A stretch of 64,000 nucleotides of DNA from Brachionus rotundiformis (taxonomy: Eukaryota; Rotifera; Eurotatoria; Ploima; Brachionidae). Numbering within the stretch: position 1 is the stretch's first letter; each line of letters opens with the position of its first letter. The stretch covers positions 186,001 to 250,000 of the forward strand of contig JAESIW010000090.1 of assembly GCA_016802295.1 (NCBI GenBank), read 5' to 3'. Below the pieces are notes generated by a model that saw only the letters and a list, made by a program, of their open reading frames with translations, had not been told where the DNA came from and made no database searches. The translations under genes and the position numbers were made by a program. Below, one piece after another: positions 23,401-33,536 of this stretch.

Positions 23401-25118
23401 TTCTTGCAGATAAGCAACCGCCTTAGCCTGCTCCACTCGAACATGGCCCTCTTGCTGCTCAAAGTGAACAATCTGGACGCTGCTGGCCTCCTTTTGTCCA
23501 AGGCAAACAGCTACAATAGCGAACAATTGACCAATATCATCATTAAGCTGGACAACAAGTTCAAATTTGACAAGTCCATATCCAAAAGTGACATGTTCAT
23601 GCTGGAAAAGAATGACATGAATAACTTGATCTATCGTGAAAGCCTGGAGGAATATGTCAAGAATCAAAAGTCTAACATGGTCGATGTGTACCAGAACACC
23701 GACGATGCTGGCTCATACGAGTCCAAATTTCATTATCTATTTATCTCCGGTCTTTACGAGTAAGTAATGAATATGGCAAATTGTTTTCCAGTGGCAAGAA
23801 TTTTTTTCCCAAATGTCATCACCATGGCAACCATTTGGAAAATTTAAAATATACTTTTTCTTTTTTTATTAATTTTTAAATATTGGTTTTAATTAAATAT
23901 ATTTCCAAAGAGTACAGCAAATTAATTTTCTCCAAGCCAATCGGTATTTTCACGACGCACTTGACTTGTCAATCAAATGGTACGGAAAATACCACTCAAA
24001 CACATCCAAAATATACCACTACTATGGTTGTTTTTTTTCTCTCCAAGAAATGGAATAGTAAAAATTTACCAACAACAAGCAAAAAAACTTTAATTTACTT
24101 TACCATCTTAAGCTACAATCCGCGTAGAGGCGAGCTTTATCTACGCAAAGCGCTGTTTATCAGAGAAAAAGAAAAGCAGTCAATTATTAGCACAGTAGAT
24201 ATCCAAAAAACAGCCAATTTGTTCTCCAACTCTTCCATGTTCACTTCACGCTCTTCCACTGAATCTCAATTTTTATCAAATCAGCAAAAAGCCGAACCAT
24301 TGGCCCAGTACAAGAGGCTAAACACAAACGATGACCAAAACACAATAGCAGAGATACTGTTCGACCTGGGTGGACTACTGGCCACATTCGAGTCCATTTT
24401 GTCCAAAAAAGAAGCGCTGGAGTGCCTCAGGCGGTCCTTGGACATAAAAACTTTGCTCCTAGGCGCCGACCACGACGACTGCAAGATAATCAAATCAAGG
24501 CTTAATGAAATACTGGCAACAATTGCGCGGCAACAAAACCAAATGGCAAACACTCCTGGTCTGACTGTGTCCAGGGAAGCTGGACAGAAAAATTCCCTAC
24601 GTAGCCAATCTAATGTGAGAAAAACACCTTTAAGCAAGAATAGAATGGTGTTGTCGGTCAATTCAAATAAAGATGGCTTGGACGAATGGATTAGGAAAAA
24701 TTCTGTACTAGAGTCTATGAGCAAGAGTAGGATGTCCACTGTGGAGGTAAACGAACAGTTGTCAAAGAGTGAAATTAGGCTCGAGAGCCAAGAAGAAGAG
24801 AAAAAAGAAGAGACACTTAAGAGACAAAAAACAGATTATGCTAAAAGTGTACCAAGCAGTCTTTTACCACAACGAGCCAAAACATTTCCCTCTAAGCGGG
24901 CTATCAAGTGTCCAAGTTCGATGAGTGTTGATTCAAAAAATGAAAAATACTCATTAAGCGGACCGAAAAGCTCATTAAAAAATTTAGTAATCAAAAATGA
25001 TGATTTAAGGCTTAAAATAGCTAAAAAAATTTACTACAAATCGGCATGGTATGACTTGCCTCATGGTAGTAACCAGAACAGATTCAAGAGATATGTAAAA
25101 TTAACACCAAATACTTAG
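14404..25118 (+). CDS. NACHT-TPR protein, nephrocystin-3/TTC41-like
   Basis: Six exons: 14404-15091, 16645-18129, 20218-21059, 23209-23759, 23911-24057 and 24113-25118. Phases fit throughout and give 1572 residues. The N-terminal about 200 residues resemble the DUF4062-like domain in front of NACHT modules (FREEIDFLRD..FPKLKERL, then FFIGLVGHQYGPY). The NTPase follows: Walker A GARGCGKTT near residue 350 and a Walker B-like VNVFIDGLSE near 440. TPR helices occupy the later exons (for example ALECLRRSLDIKTLLLG). The tail is basic and low-complexity, ending in a YKSAWYDLP motif. Family members act at cilia (nephrocystin-3, inversin compartment), consistent with the two X-boxes. Exons 2 and 3 use weak acceptors (16643-16644 and 20216-20217), chosen by phase, so those borders are uncertain. 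Around 23883-24057 only the spliced frame gives TPR-like sequence (ANRYFHDALDLSIKWYGKYH). Confidence 0.7.
15230..15480 (-). mobile_element. Degraded LINE reverse-transcriptase C-terminal fragment
   Basis: In the first intron of the NACHT-TPR gene. The minus strand reads RLGNVFRMATVRIPRVSLFW and then a block ending DLKEMEL. This aligns with the GHVLRM...RIPRVAL.W...LEKEMEEM end of RTE/Nimb-type LINE proteins. It is broken by frameshifts and truncated at both ends. Confidence 0.5.
15509..15779. mobile_element. Fold-back element copy 1, TA-flanked
   Basis: The termini TTGTGAAATTTGGAACAAAA and (reversed) TTGTCAAATTTGGAACAAAA face each other, both bordered by TA. The two halves are complementary for 100 bases or more, including a GGTACATC..TTGTAC block in each arm. 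No transposase frame. The TA duplication suggests a Tc1/mariner-mobilised MITE. A related copy is at 22585-22885. Confidence 0.6.
15808..16211 (-). mobile_element. LINE 3' end (RT C-terminus and ATT-repeat tail)
   Basis: The minus strand is open from 16211 to a stop at 15882: LISYSERLKKLNLTTLSTRR, GDLIQMYKFMNG, then RYNFFTNRVVSDWNKL and LFKNKLD. This is the standard C-terminal module of CR1/Jockey-type LINE reverse transcriptases. A non-coding stretch and a TTA/ATT microsatellite (about 15808-15830) follow, as at many LINE 3' ends. It is 5'-truncated but otherwise fresh, with no internal stop. Confidence 0.8.
18400..18560 (-). mobile_element. Degraded LINE reverse-transcriptase palm fragment
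   Basis: In the second NACHT-TPR intron. The minus strand gives MDSHMREKTEKLN followed by GLEIRTGKTEVI, the block just after the YADD box in RTE/Nimb-like reverse transcriptases (pattern HMQEKTxxL...GLKIxxxKTKVM). The YADD box itself has decayed. Confidence 0.5.
19516..19889. mobile_element. Mutator-like MITE, family 2, copy 2
   Basis: Element 19527-19878 is nearly identical to 12939-13301, including the subterminal TGATGCAACTTTGAATGTTG block. CTAATATTGAA flanks both sides (19516-19526 and 19879-19889); 9 to 11 bases can be counted as the duplication. The first roughly 11 bases of the left terminus are missing. Confidence 0.7.
21274..21814. repeat. Possible MITE with short inverted ends
   Basis: ATAAATGACCGTTTTT at the left end and, reversed, ATAAACGACCGTTTTA at the right form 16-bp inverted repeats with two mismatches, in NACHT-TPR intron 3. 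Nothing coding is inside and no target duplication is evident. Confidence 0.3.
22585..22885. mobile_element. Fold-back element copy 2
   Basis: It shares with 15509-15779 the terminus ATTGTGAAATTTGGAACAAA and the long internal block containing GAAGGAGCAAAACATGTTCC and GGTACATCCTTTGTACC. A second terminus-like segment starts inside it (TATTGTGAATTTTGG near 22757), and the right end is truncated, so it is a compound or rearranged copy in NACHT-TPR intron 3. Confidence 0.6.
23818..23831 (+). promoter_or_regulatory. Second X-box-like site, intronic
   Basis: ATCACCATGGCAAC also fits the RFX X-box pattern. It lies in the 151-bp fourth intron of the NACHT-TPR gene and may be an internal enhancer or a chance match. 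Confidence 0.35.
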
Positions 25119-25900
25119 AGGTTATTCTTGGACACTTTTAAAAGCTTATTTTTTTAATAAAAATATTTTATAAATTTTTTTTTTTATCGCAAAAATTTCA
25201 TTTAAAACATATACATTTTTTATTCATTGGCAATAAATTAATCCTATTGAAACAATCATACTTGAGAATACACCACTTCATCTATTATCTTTTAGATCTT
25301 AATCTATAATTAAACTTTTAAGTTTAAATTTTACTTTAGCTTTATTAGACAATTAAGAATCTACTAATATATATTTGAATGTATACAAATAGTTTTAAAT
25401 GTTAAATTATTTAAATTGTCGGTGATTTGGTGAAGTGACAGGGTCTAGTGAAGTAGACCTGAGTCGGAGAGAAGCTTTGATGGGTGATGATAATGGTCAA
25501 ATTCCTGAGAATGGTACCAGGAAATTAGCAAAAGTCAAAACTCAAACTCAACATATTTAAGTCATAAATCTCTTATGAATCTTAAATTATAAACTTAAAA
25601 AGATTTTTTTTAATTAGTTTATTGTACATTTTAGAATGCTTTAGTTCAAGAAGTCTCACCATACCATATCCTTTACGCATGACTCAGGTTAAAAAATTTT
25701 GTCAATTTTTATAAGCCAAAACCATCAAATTTAAATAACAGTTGTGAACCAATTTTAGGGGTAGAAATTTTTTAAATATTTTTTTATAGAATAAAATGAA
25801 GCACCATCTATCCTCGTAAAGATATCTTTTAACATGGCGAACGGATTTTGATTTTGTTGTCCAGTAAAACCATGTTAAATTTTTAAAATTTATTTTTAAA
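25119..25900. other. Intergenic, no recognisable feature
   Basis: AT-rich 3' flank of the NACHT-TPR gene. An AATAAA occurs shortly after the stop (near 25157). I see no further coding or repeat signal until the element that starts near 25905. Confidence 0.5.
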
Positions 25901-25904
25901 GTAT

Positions 25905-26858
25905 ATTAAAAAAAGTCAAAAATTGAATTTTTTTAATAAATACTTAATTAAGTAAAATTTTTCATCAATGCTTTAGAACTTTTTAATTTTACTAAATATT
26001 TACCAAAACTTTAGATACTTGATTAAATTTAATATAATTAATTCATTTATCATTTATATAAAAAAATATTCTATTATAGAAAACTAATTAAGTTTAACTG
26101 ATATATTGTTTATTGATAAAAAAGTGGGGATGGGGCAATTAAAACTGAACTATCGAAAAAAGTTAAATTAGCTAAATTAGTAAAATTTGTTAAATGAATC
26201 ATTTCATATTTATAAATTTTTAAAATTGGTCAACTGGTGAACAAAAAAGAGGAGAGGGGGCGAATGTATAGGTGAGCTGGAAGGGTATAAATAGGATGCG
26301 CAATTTTATTATTTTCATTTCATTTTTTAAATTTAGAAAATTTTTCAAAAAAAAGATTCTAATTTTAAAAAATGGAAGCAGTCACCATAACTCTGCCGAT
26401 CCGCAGGTCCCAAGCCCTGATGAAAAAAGAGGAGGGTGGTGGCAGCCACATGCATCGTATGTGCATGTGGTCTTTCACGTAGTCTGCAGAAGAGCTGTAT
26501 GGCGGGTACATAGGCCTACGGGTCTTTGTCCAAGTCTTGTCGTATGAGGGCGCCGCTGGCTTCGACCATCTCCCAGTATAGAATCCGAAAGGAGCGAGAA
26601 TCTGCTGTACAGCTGACCCTCTGCAGATAGTACGTAACTTTGGAAGCCTTAAGTTAAGACTTTATCTCGAGTAAGAGAGAAGTCGCTTGGTTTGTGGTTC
26701 CAAGCTAGTCTAAATAGTTGTCGAGTTCGCAGCCATTGAGTGCTCGGATGAGTGGCGCTGTTTATGATGAACGTCCCACTGGCTTCTTAGGGAAAGTTAG
26801 GGCCGTCATAACTCTGCCAAAGCCGGTCCCAAGCCCGGTTGAGAAAAGAGGAGGGTGA
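25905..26858 (+). mobile_element. GC-core interspersed element, copy A
   Basis: An AT-rich arm (about 25905-26270) is followed by GGGTATAAATAGGATGCGC (a TATA-like box) and a T-rich leader. A GC-rich core of about 470 bp (26385-26858) comes next. The core is bounded by two related direct repeats of about 50 bp, both containing CATAACTCTGCC, GGTCCCAAGCC and GAGGAGGGTG. The same order occurs in copies at 55796-57285 (reversed) and 59450-61058. No transposase or RT was recognised. The core resembles sequences near 5' ends of RTE-like LINEs as I remember them; that is unverified. Confidence 0.65.
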
Positions 26859-26965
26859 CACCTGAATAAACTTAAACATTAAATTGTTTAAATAAAAATT
26901 TATTAAAAAACTCATAAAACAATCAAATTAATTATAAAAAAGTCTCTATCTATCTATGTATTTAA

Positions 26966-27730
26966 TTACATAAATTTGCCAAAGCTTGATCTATAAGTGG
27001 TAATAAAATCACTAGACTTGTGTAAATATCTATTATCTGGATTTACATAAAGACTAGATCTATGAGAGACACTAGGCGAGCTTGTGTTATTCTTCAAATA
27101 GGTCAGAACTGCCGATGTTGTGTTGGTGTTGGTCTCGAAAGGACTTTTGGAGCTGTGTGTGGCAGACATTCGCCTAGCTGACGGAGCAGCAGATTGGTAT
27201 CTACTCGACGAGCCTGGCCTGCTACGGCTCGTCGAAACAATCGAAATTGGTATCGAAGTCTCCATTTTGGTCTGATAAGAACTCATAATCTTTTTCTCAT
27301 AGTCAACCAATTGTCGCCAAAAGCCCGGATTGGGTCTGGCACACGGTCGTCTAGATGACACCAAGTCATACGACGACTTCAAGCTCATGTTCCTGTACTT
27401 CATCAAATAGGCCAGCACCAAACTTGCCGACCTTGACACGCCAAGCATACAATGCACCAACACTCTACCACCTCTGACCAAATGTTCGTGCATTTTGTCC
27501 GCCAATCTATCAAAATAAACATTAATCAGCGAATATGGCGTGTCGTCCAAAAATATCTTTATCGACTCGACGCCAGGTATCTCCTGTTTGGGCAACTCTT
27601 GGGCCGAATTGATCAGCAAGGACACATTTTTGCGTATAATGTTCTCTTTGGTCGCCCCGTAAACACTGGTCAAGTACAAATTAGTCACTATCTCAGACAC
27701 TTGACTAATGCCGTACATATTGGCGTACAT
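26966..27730 (-). CDS. Atypical dual-specificity phosphatase (DUSP14/18/21-like)
   Basis: Single exon, 254 residues. The catalytic domain spans about 7-150. It has the P-loop HCMLGVSRS with nucleophile Cys94 and Arg100, a general-acid Asp at 62 or 63 in FLDDTP, and the AYLMKY and RPNPGFWRQL blocks typical of the small DUSP14/18/21/28 group. These enzymes remove phosphate from Tyr and Ser/Thr in MAPK-type substrates. There is no CH2/MAPK-docking domain, as in atypical DUSPs. A Ser/Arg-rich tail of about 100 residues (SRSRPGSSSRYQSAAPSARR) is longer than in vertebrate relatives and may be regulatory. The minus strand carries AATAAA near 26897 as a likely polyadenylation signal. The start is the first ATG, in an AT-rich leader. 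Confidence 0.85.
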   Translation of the reverse strand: MYANMYGISQVSEIVTNLYLTSVYGATKENIIRKNVSLLINSAQELPKQEIPGVESIKIFLDDTPYSLINVYFDRLADKMHEHLVRGGRVLVHCMLGVSRSASLVLAYLMKYRNMSLKSSYDLVSSRRPCARPNPGFWRQLVDYEKKIMSSYQTKMETSIPISIVSTSRSRPGSSSRYQSAAPSARRMSATHSSKSPFETNTNTTSAVLTYLKNNTSSPSVSHRSSLYVNPDNRYLHKSSDFITTYRSSFGKFM

Positions 27731-29595
27731 TATGAGTTTTTTAATAAATTTTTAATCTTAAACAATCAGAAATAATTAGGAAATTAACTAATTTTAAAAA
27801 TTATAAAATAAATTAAGAAAAAATAATTTTTCTTTTTTTTAATTTTTTCTACATAAACTAAATTCTAAATATTTGGGTTAATCTCATTACTTAATATAAA
27901 TAGATTGAATTATAAAATATGATATTAAACAATAATGTGAGCTTAGCTCTTATAGATAATGTTTTAGTTTGAGAGTGAGTTAAGTGAGTGTAGGCTCTAC
28001 ATTATGCCAATTTAATGCATTTTTTGGAAAACAAAGCACACATTTTGTCATAACTACACATTAAGCTGGTTCTAATAAGGCAGCAAATTGCGCAATAGGC
28101 CCTCATTACCTTTATAATCACATATTATGTCAGACTCAAGGCCTTTTTGAGTTTGTTGTTCTATATTTTTAGCAATTTGGAAAAGCTGTTACCTTGGCAA
28201 AGTGAGATAAATGTGCCAAACACACAACATAAATGCCTCTCAAACATCCCATCATCTCTTCAGCACTTAACTTAAATTCTATAAATAAATAATCAAATAA
28301 AAATTAATAAAAAAATTTTTTAATAATTTTAATCAAAAGATAGATCACCAGTGTACTATCTATCTAAAACAATTCAGATTTGAACAAAAATTTTATGAAA
28401 ATTTTGCCATCTTGGAATCGAGGCATATAAATAGCTAGAGTTTGTTTATTATTGGTACATAGGTGCTTTTCCAAGCTATCTGCAGGACTTTTTCACATTA
28501 AGCGAACAAAAAAGGTTACATAATCTCTATTTATCACTCGGTTTTGATCATTAACTAATTGGTTTAGCTTAATGGGTATGAATTAGTTGGCACGGGATGG
28601 CATACTTAGTGTTTGCATGCAGCGATTTGGATTATGCAAAATAAAGCCAGAGAAATTTACCAAATTCCCATCTAATACCAAATTATTTAAAACCAGATAG
28701 TTATATTTTTTATGTTTAGTTTAAAATAAAAAAAAATTAATTTATTACCCAAACGCCATGTTTTTGATTAACACCTTAATTCAAAAGAGTCTGCATAGCG
28801 AAATCTAAAATTTAATTTATCTGTAAATATTTAAATAAAATATTACAACAAGATAATCCATTGCGGATCTATATTCTTTTATTTGAAATGATAATTTAAC
28901 TTTATAAAGTATTATCTATAAATTCAATTAAAATATTAAGAACAAAAATTTAATTTATTGATGTCGAATATAATTGAGCTTAAATTTAATCTAGTAAATA
29001 TTTTATCTATTATTTTTGAAATACAATACTCATTGTGGGTACTTATTATCTAAATATTATTTGAGTAAAAATATCTTTTAAGATAAACATTTTTTTCTTA
29101 TTTAAAAACAAATTTACGCTCTTGATAAATAAAAGAGCTTTTTCTACTTTATTTAAACTGTGTATTGACATTAATAATTATTGATAAATGCGTTTCTAAA
29201 TCTATCAATCTTTGGCAAATGTTGGAAATTAGATTTAAATTAAAAAAATATATAGAACACTTTCCATTGATTAGTTCAATATTGCGTAATAGACAATAAA
29301 TAAGTTTTATTTATAGACACAGCATTAATCAATAAATGTAAACACTTCCTACATTTTGTTTTGTTTTATCATTATTTAAGATTATCATAATTCAAATTTT
29401 TATCTTTTAGCATTTTAGTTGTAGCATAATTTTATTTTTAAATTAGTAAAAATAAAAAAAAAAATTATTTTTTAACTACTTTACTGAGAATACATAAAAA
29501 AAAAACTTTAAATAAAATACTTGTAGAAAACTGTTTTATAAATTCTATCAAAAAATATTAAAAAATAAAAAAGTAAAGACTTAGAAATAATTAAA
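27731..29595. other. Divergent intergenic region between phosphatase and GCNT genes
   Basis: 1.9 kb with no open frame of note. About 27960-28260 and 28420-28640 are less AT-rich than the rest, with a TATAAATAG near 28426. They may hold regulatory elements, but no motif decides it. Confidence 0.4.
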
Positions 29596-31140
29596 ATGAT
29601 GAAATTAAAACAAATATATTTTTATTTTTTGATAGCTTTTTTGTTAAACTTATTTGTTTTGTATGCATATGTCCACAAATGTGGGTTTACCAAGCAATTA
29701 AATAATACACAGATAAATGAAAAAAGTAAACTTGGTAATGGCAATGAAGTGTTTAAGTCGCAAATACTTCGTACCAAGTACAACATTAGCTGCAAGCTAA
29801 TCTTGGACATGGACTCCAAAGAAATTCAAAAGGCCAGAATACTTTTAAGAAACATTACCAATGGTCAAGCAATTAGGCAAAATTTACCAGATAGGAATTT
29901 TATTTTTGACACAAATAAATGTAGTATTTTCAAAAAAATTCTCGGCTACGAAAATCGTAGCAGTTTGAGCAATGATTTTCCCATAGCATTTAGCATATTG
30001 GTTCACGCCAATGTGGAGCAGGTAGAGCGACTCATACGATCCATCTACCAGCCTCAGAACATTTACTGCATTCATGTGGACAAAAAGTCCAAGCAAGAGT
30101 TCCAAGATGCCATCCGGTCAATCAGTGACTGCTTTGATAACATTTTTGTCACCACCAAAAGTGAGAATATTCTCTACGGTGGCTTTAGTCGTCTACAAGC
30201 AGACATCAATTGTCTCAAAGATTTACTTTTACTTGACAAATTGGTTAAATTTAATAAAAATTTTAAAAATAAACGCTTTGTTGATTGGAAATATGCTTAT
30301 AATTTGGTTGGTACAGAATTTTTTCTCCGAACTAATGAAGAACTTGTCAAAATACTCAAAATGTACAATGGATCTAATGAGATAACTGTGCTGAAGACAA
30401 ATCGGGAGCTTCACAGACGCATCAAACACGAATGGGTGGAAGATTTGGAAAAATTTAGACTGGTTAATACAGGACGAAACAAATCAGCTGCACCACATGG
30501 ATATGTGGTCACTTATGGCTTTTCAACCTATTTAATAAGCAAAAAATTTGCCAAATACGCGGTCTTTGACCACAGGGCTCAGGATTTGTTGCAATGGGTC
30601 AGGACAACTTGGAGTCCAGATGAGATATTTTGGTCTACTTTACATTCAAATACTCAAATTTATTCCCAGCATGGCTTTTTGGGTAATAAACTATTTACTA
30701 TATAATATATACTAATTTTTTCCCTGATACCATCTTCTGGACAATTTAGCTGAATTTTAAGCTTTTTTTTAACAGATGATCCAACTGTGCCAAGATACGA
30801 CTCGCTCAATCGGTACGTCAAGTGGAAAAAGGAGAGAAAAGACTGTAATGGAAAATTTCGTCATGCCATTTGTCTATTTTCAGTGGAAGATGTGCCAGAA
30901 TTGGTGCTAAAACCTCACTTTTTGGTCAATAAATTTATGCTTGAATACGATCCAGTGTCTTATCAATGCATTGAAGAATGGTACGAGGAGAAAAAGATTA
31001 CCAAGCCTCATCTAAACATGTTTTTCTATTGTAAATTTTTACAATCAAGGTCAGTGAGGGCAAATTGTGCCAACATTTCTGTCCATGCTGATTTTAAGAA
31101 TATTTTATTTTTCAAATCTCCATACATATTTAATAATTAA
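29596..31140 (+). CDS. GCNT-like: Core-2/I-branching beta-1,6-N-acetylglucosaminyltransferase family
   Basis: Two exons, 29596-30682 and 30776-31140, joined in phase 1 (GT donor, TTTAACAG acceptor): 483 residues. It is a type II Golgi membrane protein, with a cytoplasmic MMKLKQ, one anchor at about residues 7-27 and a lumenal catalytic domain. Family-14 (Branch) landmarks are present: PIAFSILVHANVEQVERLIR, IYCIHVDKKS, YAYNLVGTEFFLRTNEELV, and SPDEIFWSTL near the end of exon 1. Exon 2 supplies the VPRYDS..VKW block and conserved cysteines. The enzyme would transfer GlcNAc in beta-1,6 linkage to O-glycans or poly-lactosamine; acceptor specificity cannot be read from sequence. It converges on the next gene with only about 100 bp between stops. 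Confidence 0.85.
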
Positions 31141-31241
31141 TAAGATTAATAATTTAAAAAAAGCTTATTATTTTTGTTTAAATTAAAAATCGACAAAAAA
31201 TAAATTAAAAAACCAATTTTCTAGACTAAATTAGAGTAAAA

Positions 31242-33092
31242 TCATTTGCTTTTTTTTCCATTTGAACCATCTGAATTTTTGGCAGTGTTGTTGTTGGCAG
31301 AAAGCTGAATTTTTTTTATCCTTAATTTAACACATTTGTACATTTTGGAGAATAAATTAGTCGGACATTGGTACTCATTGGGTACCATTGATCTAATATT
31401 ACTCTCAAAATAGGAGAACAGCGGAAACCAAACTTTGACCCTTTGATGATCGCTCTGGAATAACACCATGTTATTGGCCAGACTATGGTAGTACAAGAAA
31501 AGCCTTGATGTGATGTAAAAGGCGATGAACACGTCTATGGAGTAGTGCTCGTGGGCGCCTAGGATGAAGAACAGGCCAAACATGTTCATTATCCATGAGG
31601 TTGTGTGCAGCCAGTAGAGCGAGCGCGGCGTGTCTTGACAATTATTGATAATAAAGATAATTTTTTTTCTGTTAAAAGTGAAATTTACATTCCGTGATGA
31701 AATGGTTGAGCAACGTTAACCAAACCGTGTGACCACTGAACATGTAATCGCCGCATGTCCGAACGCCTTGGACGTACAAGCCTCCGCCTGACAGAATACT
31801 CCATGCACCATTCAGTTTGTTGATAAAGCTACCATATCTCTATTTCAAATTAATTAATTGTTTATCTTTTTTATAAAAATTTCTTGAAAACTATTTGATG
31901 GTAAGGTTAATTGTTTCTGGTACAAAAATACCTCTTGAGTTAAAAACCCTTTTTTTAACACTATTTTCTATAGATTACTTAATTTTTATATTAAGATAAA
32001 TTATTTTATAATTTTTTGTTTGTTTATTACTTTGATAAGATCATTAAGAATATATTTTTTATCTATTTATTTTAATTAATTATTCCAAGTCAATCATAAC
32101 CCCAATTACATCATAAAAAATTAAAAAAATAACCTAAAATTATTTAATTAATTTAAAATTGTCTTTTATTATCCTATTTTAATGAGTTTTTTGTTGACAA
32201 GCAGGGTCTCAAAAAAATACTCATTTGGAAACATATTTACCTGAGAGGAACACTGAATATGCACTCCAGGTACTGACAAGGAAGTGATTAGCATTGTAAT
32301 TGATCTGAGGATGAAAATGGTTCCGCCAAGACTGCACATGCGCCTAAATATGATCATTCTGTACTTGTGAAAGACCAGTAGGAGTAAAAACATGATGACC
32401 AGAGCCAGGCCGATCAGTTCTGTGGCAAAAAAAGCCCACGGAATGAGTGGCACATTGTCCAGAATGATGTCTGGCAGTGGCGGATATTTTTGCATATCTG
32501 GCACTCGGTCGTGGACCACGGTCAGCATGAACGAAGTCCACAAACAAGTCAAAAATAGATAGATGACACTGACCAAAGTTTTGCGCTTTTCGCCTCGGTG
32601 GCTCTTAATTGGACAATTGTTGGCACTTGTTTCAAACGAGTTATGGTACACTTTGTAGCAATTTTCGCACAAATTGGGTGTAACCTCCTCGCTGAGACAT
32701 TTCAGACTTATCCTGGAAGCATTGGTGCAACCACTGTTCACAGTTGAGCTCAAAAGCTCCTCTTCCACACTTGCCACTTCGGATCCTTCCGAATCCGAGT
32801 CAAAAAAACTACTACTCGTAGTCTTGTTATACTGAATTTGTAGCTGCTTTACAATATGGTACAAATTTTTCCTTTGGCCAACATTATGTCTAATGACCTC
32901 TTTGAGATCGTCCTCATTGAGCATCAGCAAGGCCCGACCATTTATTCTATGCTCTCTGAAATACTTGCCACAGTCCTCGTAGCCAATGCTGCTCAGCCAG
33001 CTGAGCGTTGTGTCCACAGACCATTTTTTGATCGATTTCACATCGCTTGGCATCACAAACGACTCCGCTTTGACCACTTTTGTCACTCTCAT
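31242..33092 (-). CDS. SAMD8-like: SAM-domain sphingomyelin synthase-related protein (SMSr)
   Basis: Three exons on the minus strand: 33092-32241, 31839-31689 and 31633-31242, in phase, 464 residues. An N-terminal SAM domain (about 22-88, KKWSVDTTLSWLSSIGYEDC) is followed by an acidic/Ser linker and a six-pass membrane core. The core carries the lipid phosphatase/phosphotransferase motifs CGDYMFSGHT (His about 321) and HEHYSIDV (His about 364, Asp about 368), which form the catalytic triad in this family. SMSr makes ceramide phosphoethanolamine in the ER and senses ceramide. The SAM domain favours SAMD8 over SMS1/2, although SMS1 also has one. The C-terminal tail is Lys/Asn-rich. The third intron piece (31634-31688) is only 55 bp. 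Confidence 0.88.
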
Positions 33093-33458
33093 TCTGAAAA
33101 CATAGTAATCGATTTGATAATGAAAAAAATTAAAAAAAAAATTATTTATAAAATTATTTATTTAGCATAAATTATAATGAGATTTATAAAAGAGAGCGGA
33201 ATGAATTTAATTAGAGATTACGTGGCTTGGTTTAGCTTTACAGAGCCTTTTTTTATTTAGTTCGAAAAAAAAATTTAAATTTTTATATTTTTTTTGGCAT
33301 ATAATTTATTTTTAAAATTTAAACAAAAATTTATAAAAAAGAAAAAAAAACTAAAAATTTACAAAATAGACCAGCTATTATAGATAAAAATAAACGTTTT
33401 TAATAAAATTAAAATGGGCTAAAAACACGCGTTTAATTAAATATTTAAAAAAACCCTG

Positions 33459-33495
33459 ATCTGGTCATTCTTAAAAGTTAAAAGAATGACCAGAT
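33459..33495. repeat. Perfect 14-bp stem-loop in 3' flank of small membrane-protein gene
   Basis: ATCTGGTCATTCTT (33459-33472) and its exact reverse complement (33482-33495) are separated by 9 bases. It begins about 40 bp beyond the stop codon at 33537, so it could lie in that gene's 3' UTR. Confidence 0.5.
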
Positions 33496-33536
33496 TGAAC
33501 AAACGGAATTTTTCTATACAAAGTTTGATGGTCAGT

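Noticed and set aside
23883..24057. Long plus-strand frame starting at 23883 as N-terminus of the last NACHT-TPR exon
   Set aside because: Another frame of the same DNA (spliced at 23911 and 24057/24113) gives TPR-like sequence and keeps the gene in frame.
26400..26440. Hammerhead ribozyme (CTGATGA) in the GC-core element
   Set aside because: CTGATGA is present, but no stem II followed by GAAA and stem III can be drawn, and the partner repeat lacks the motif.
27452..27775. Plus-strand frame over the phosphatase gene
   Set aside because: Mirror frame of the clear DUSP coding exon.
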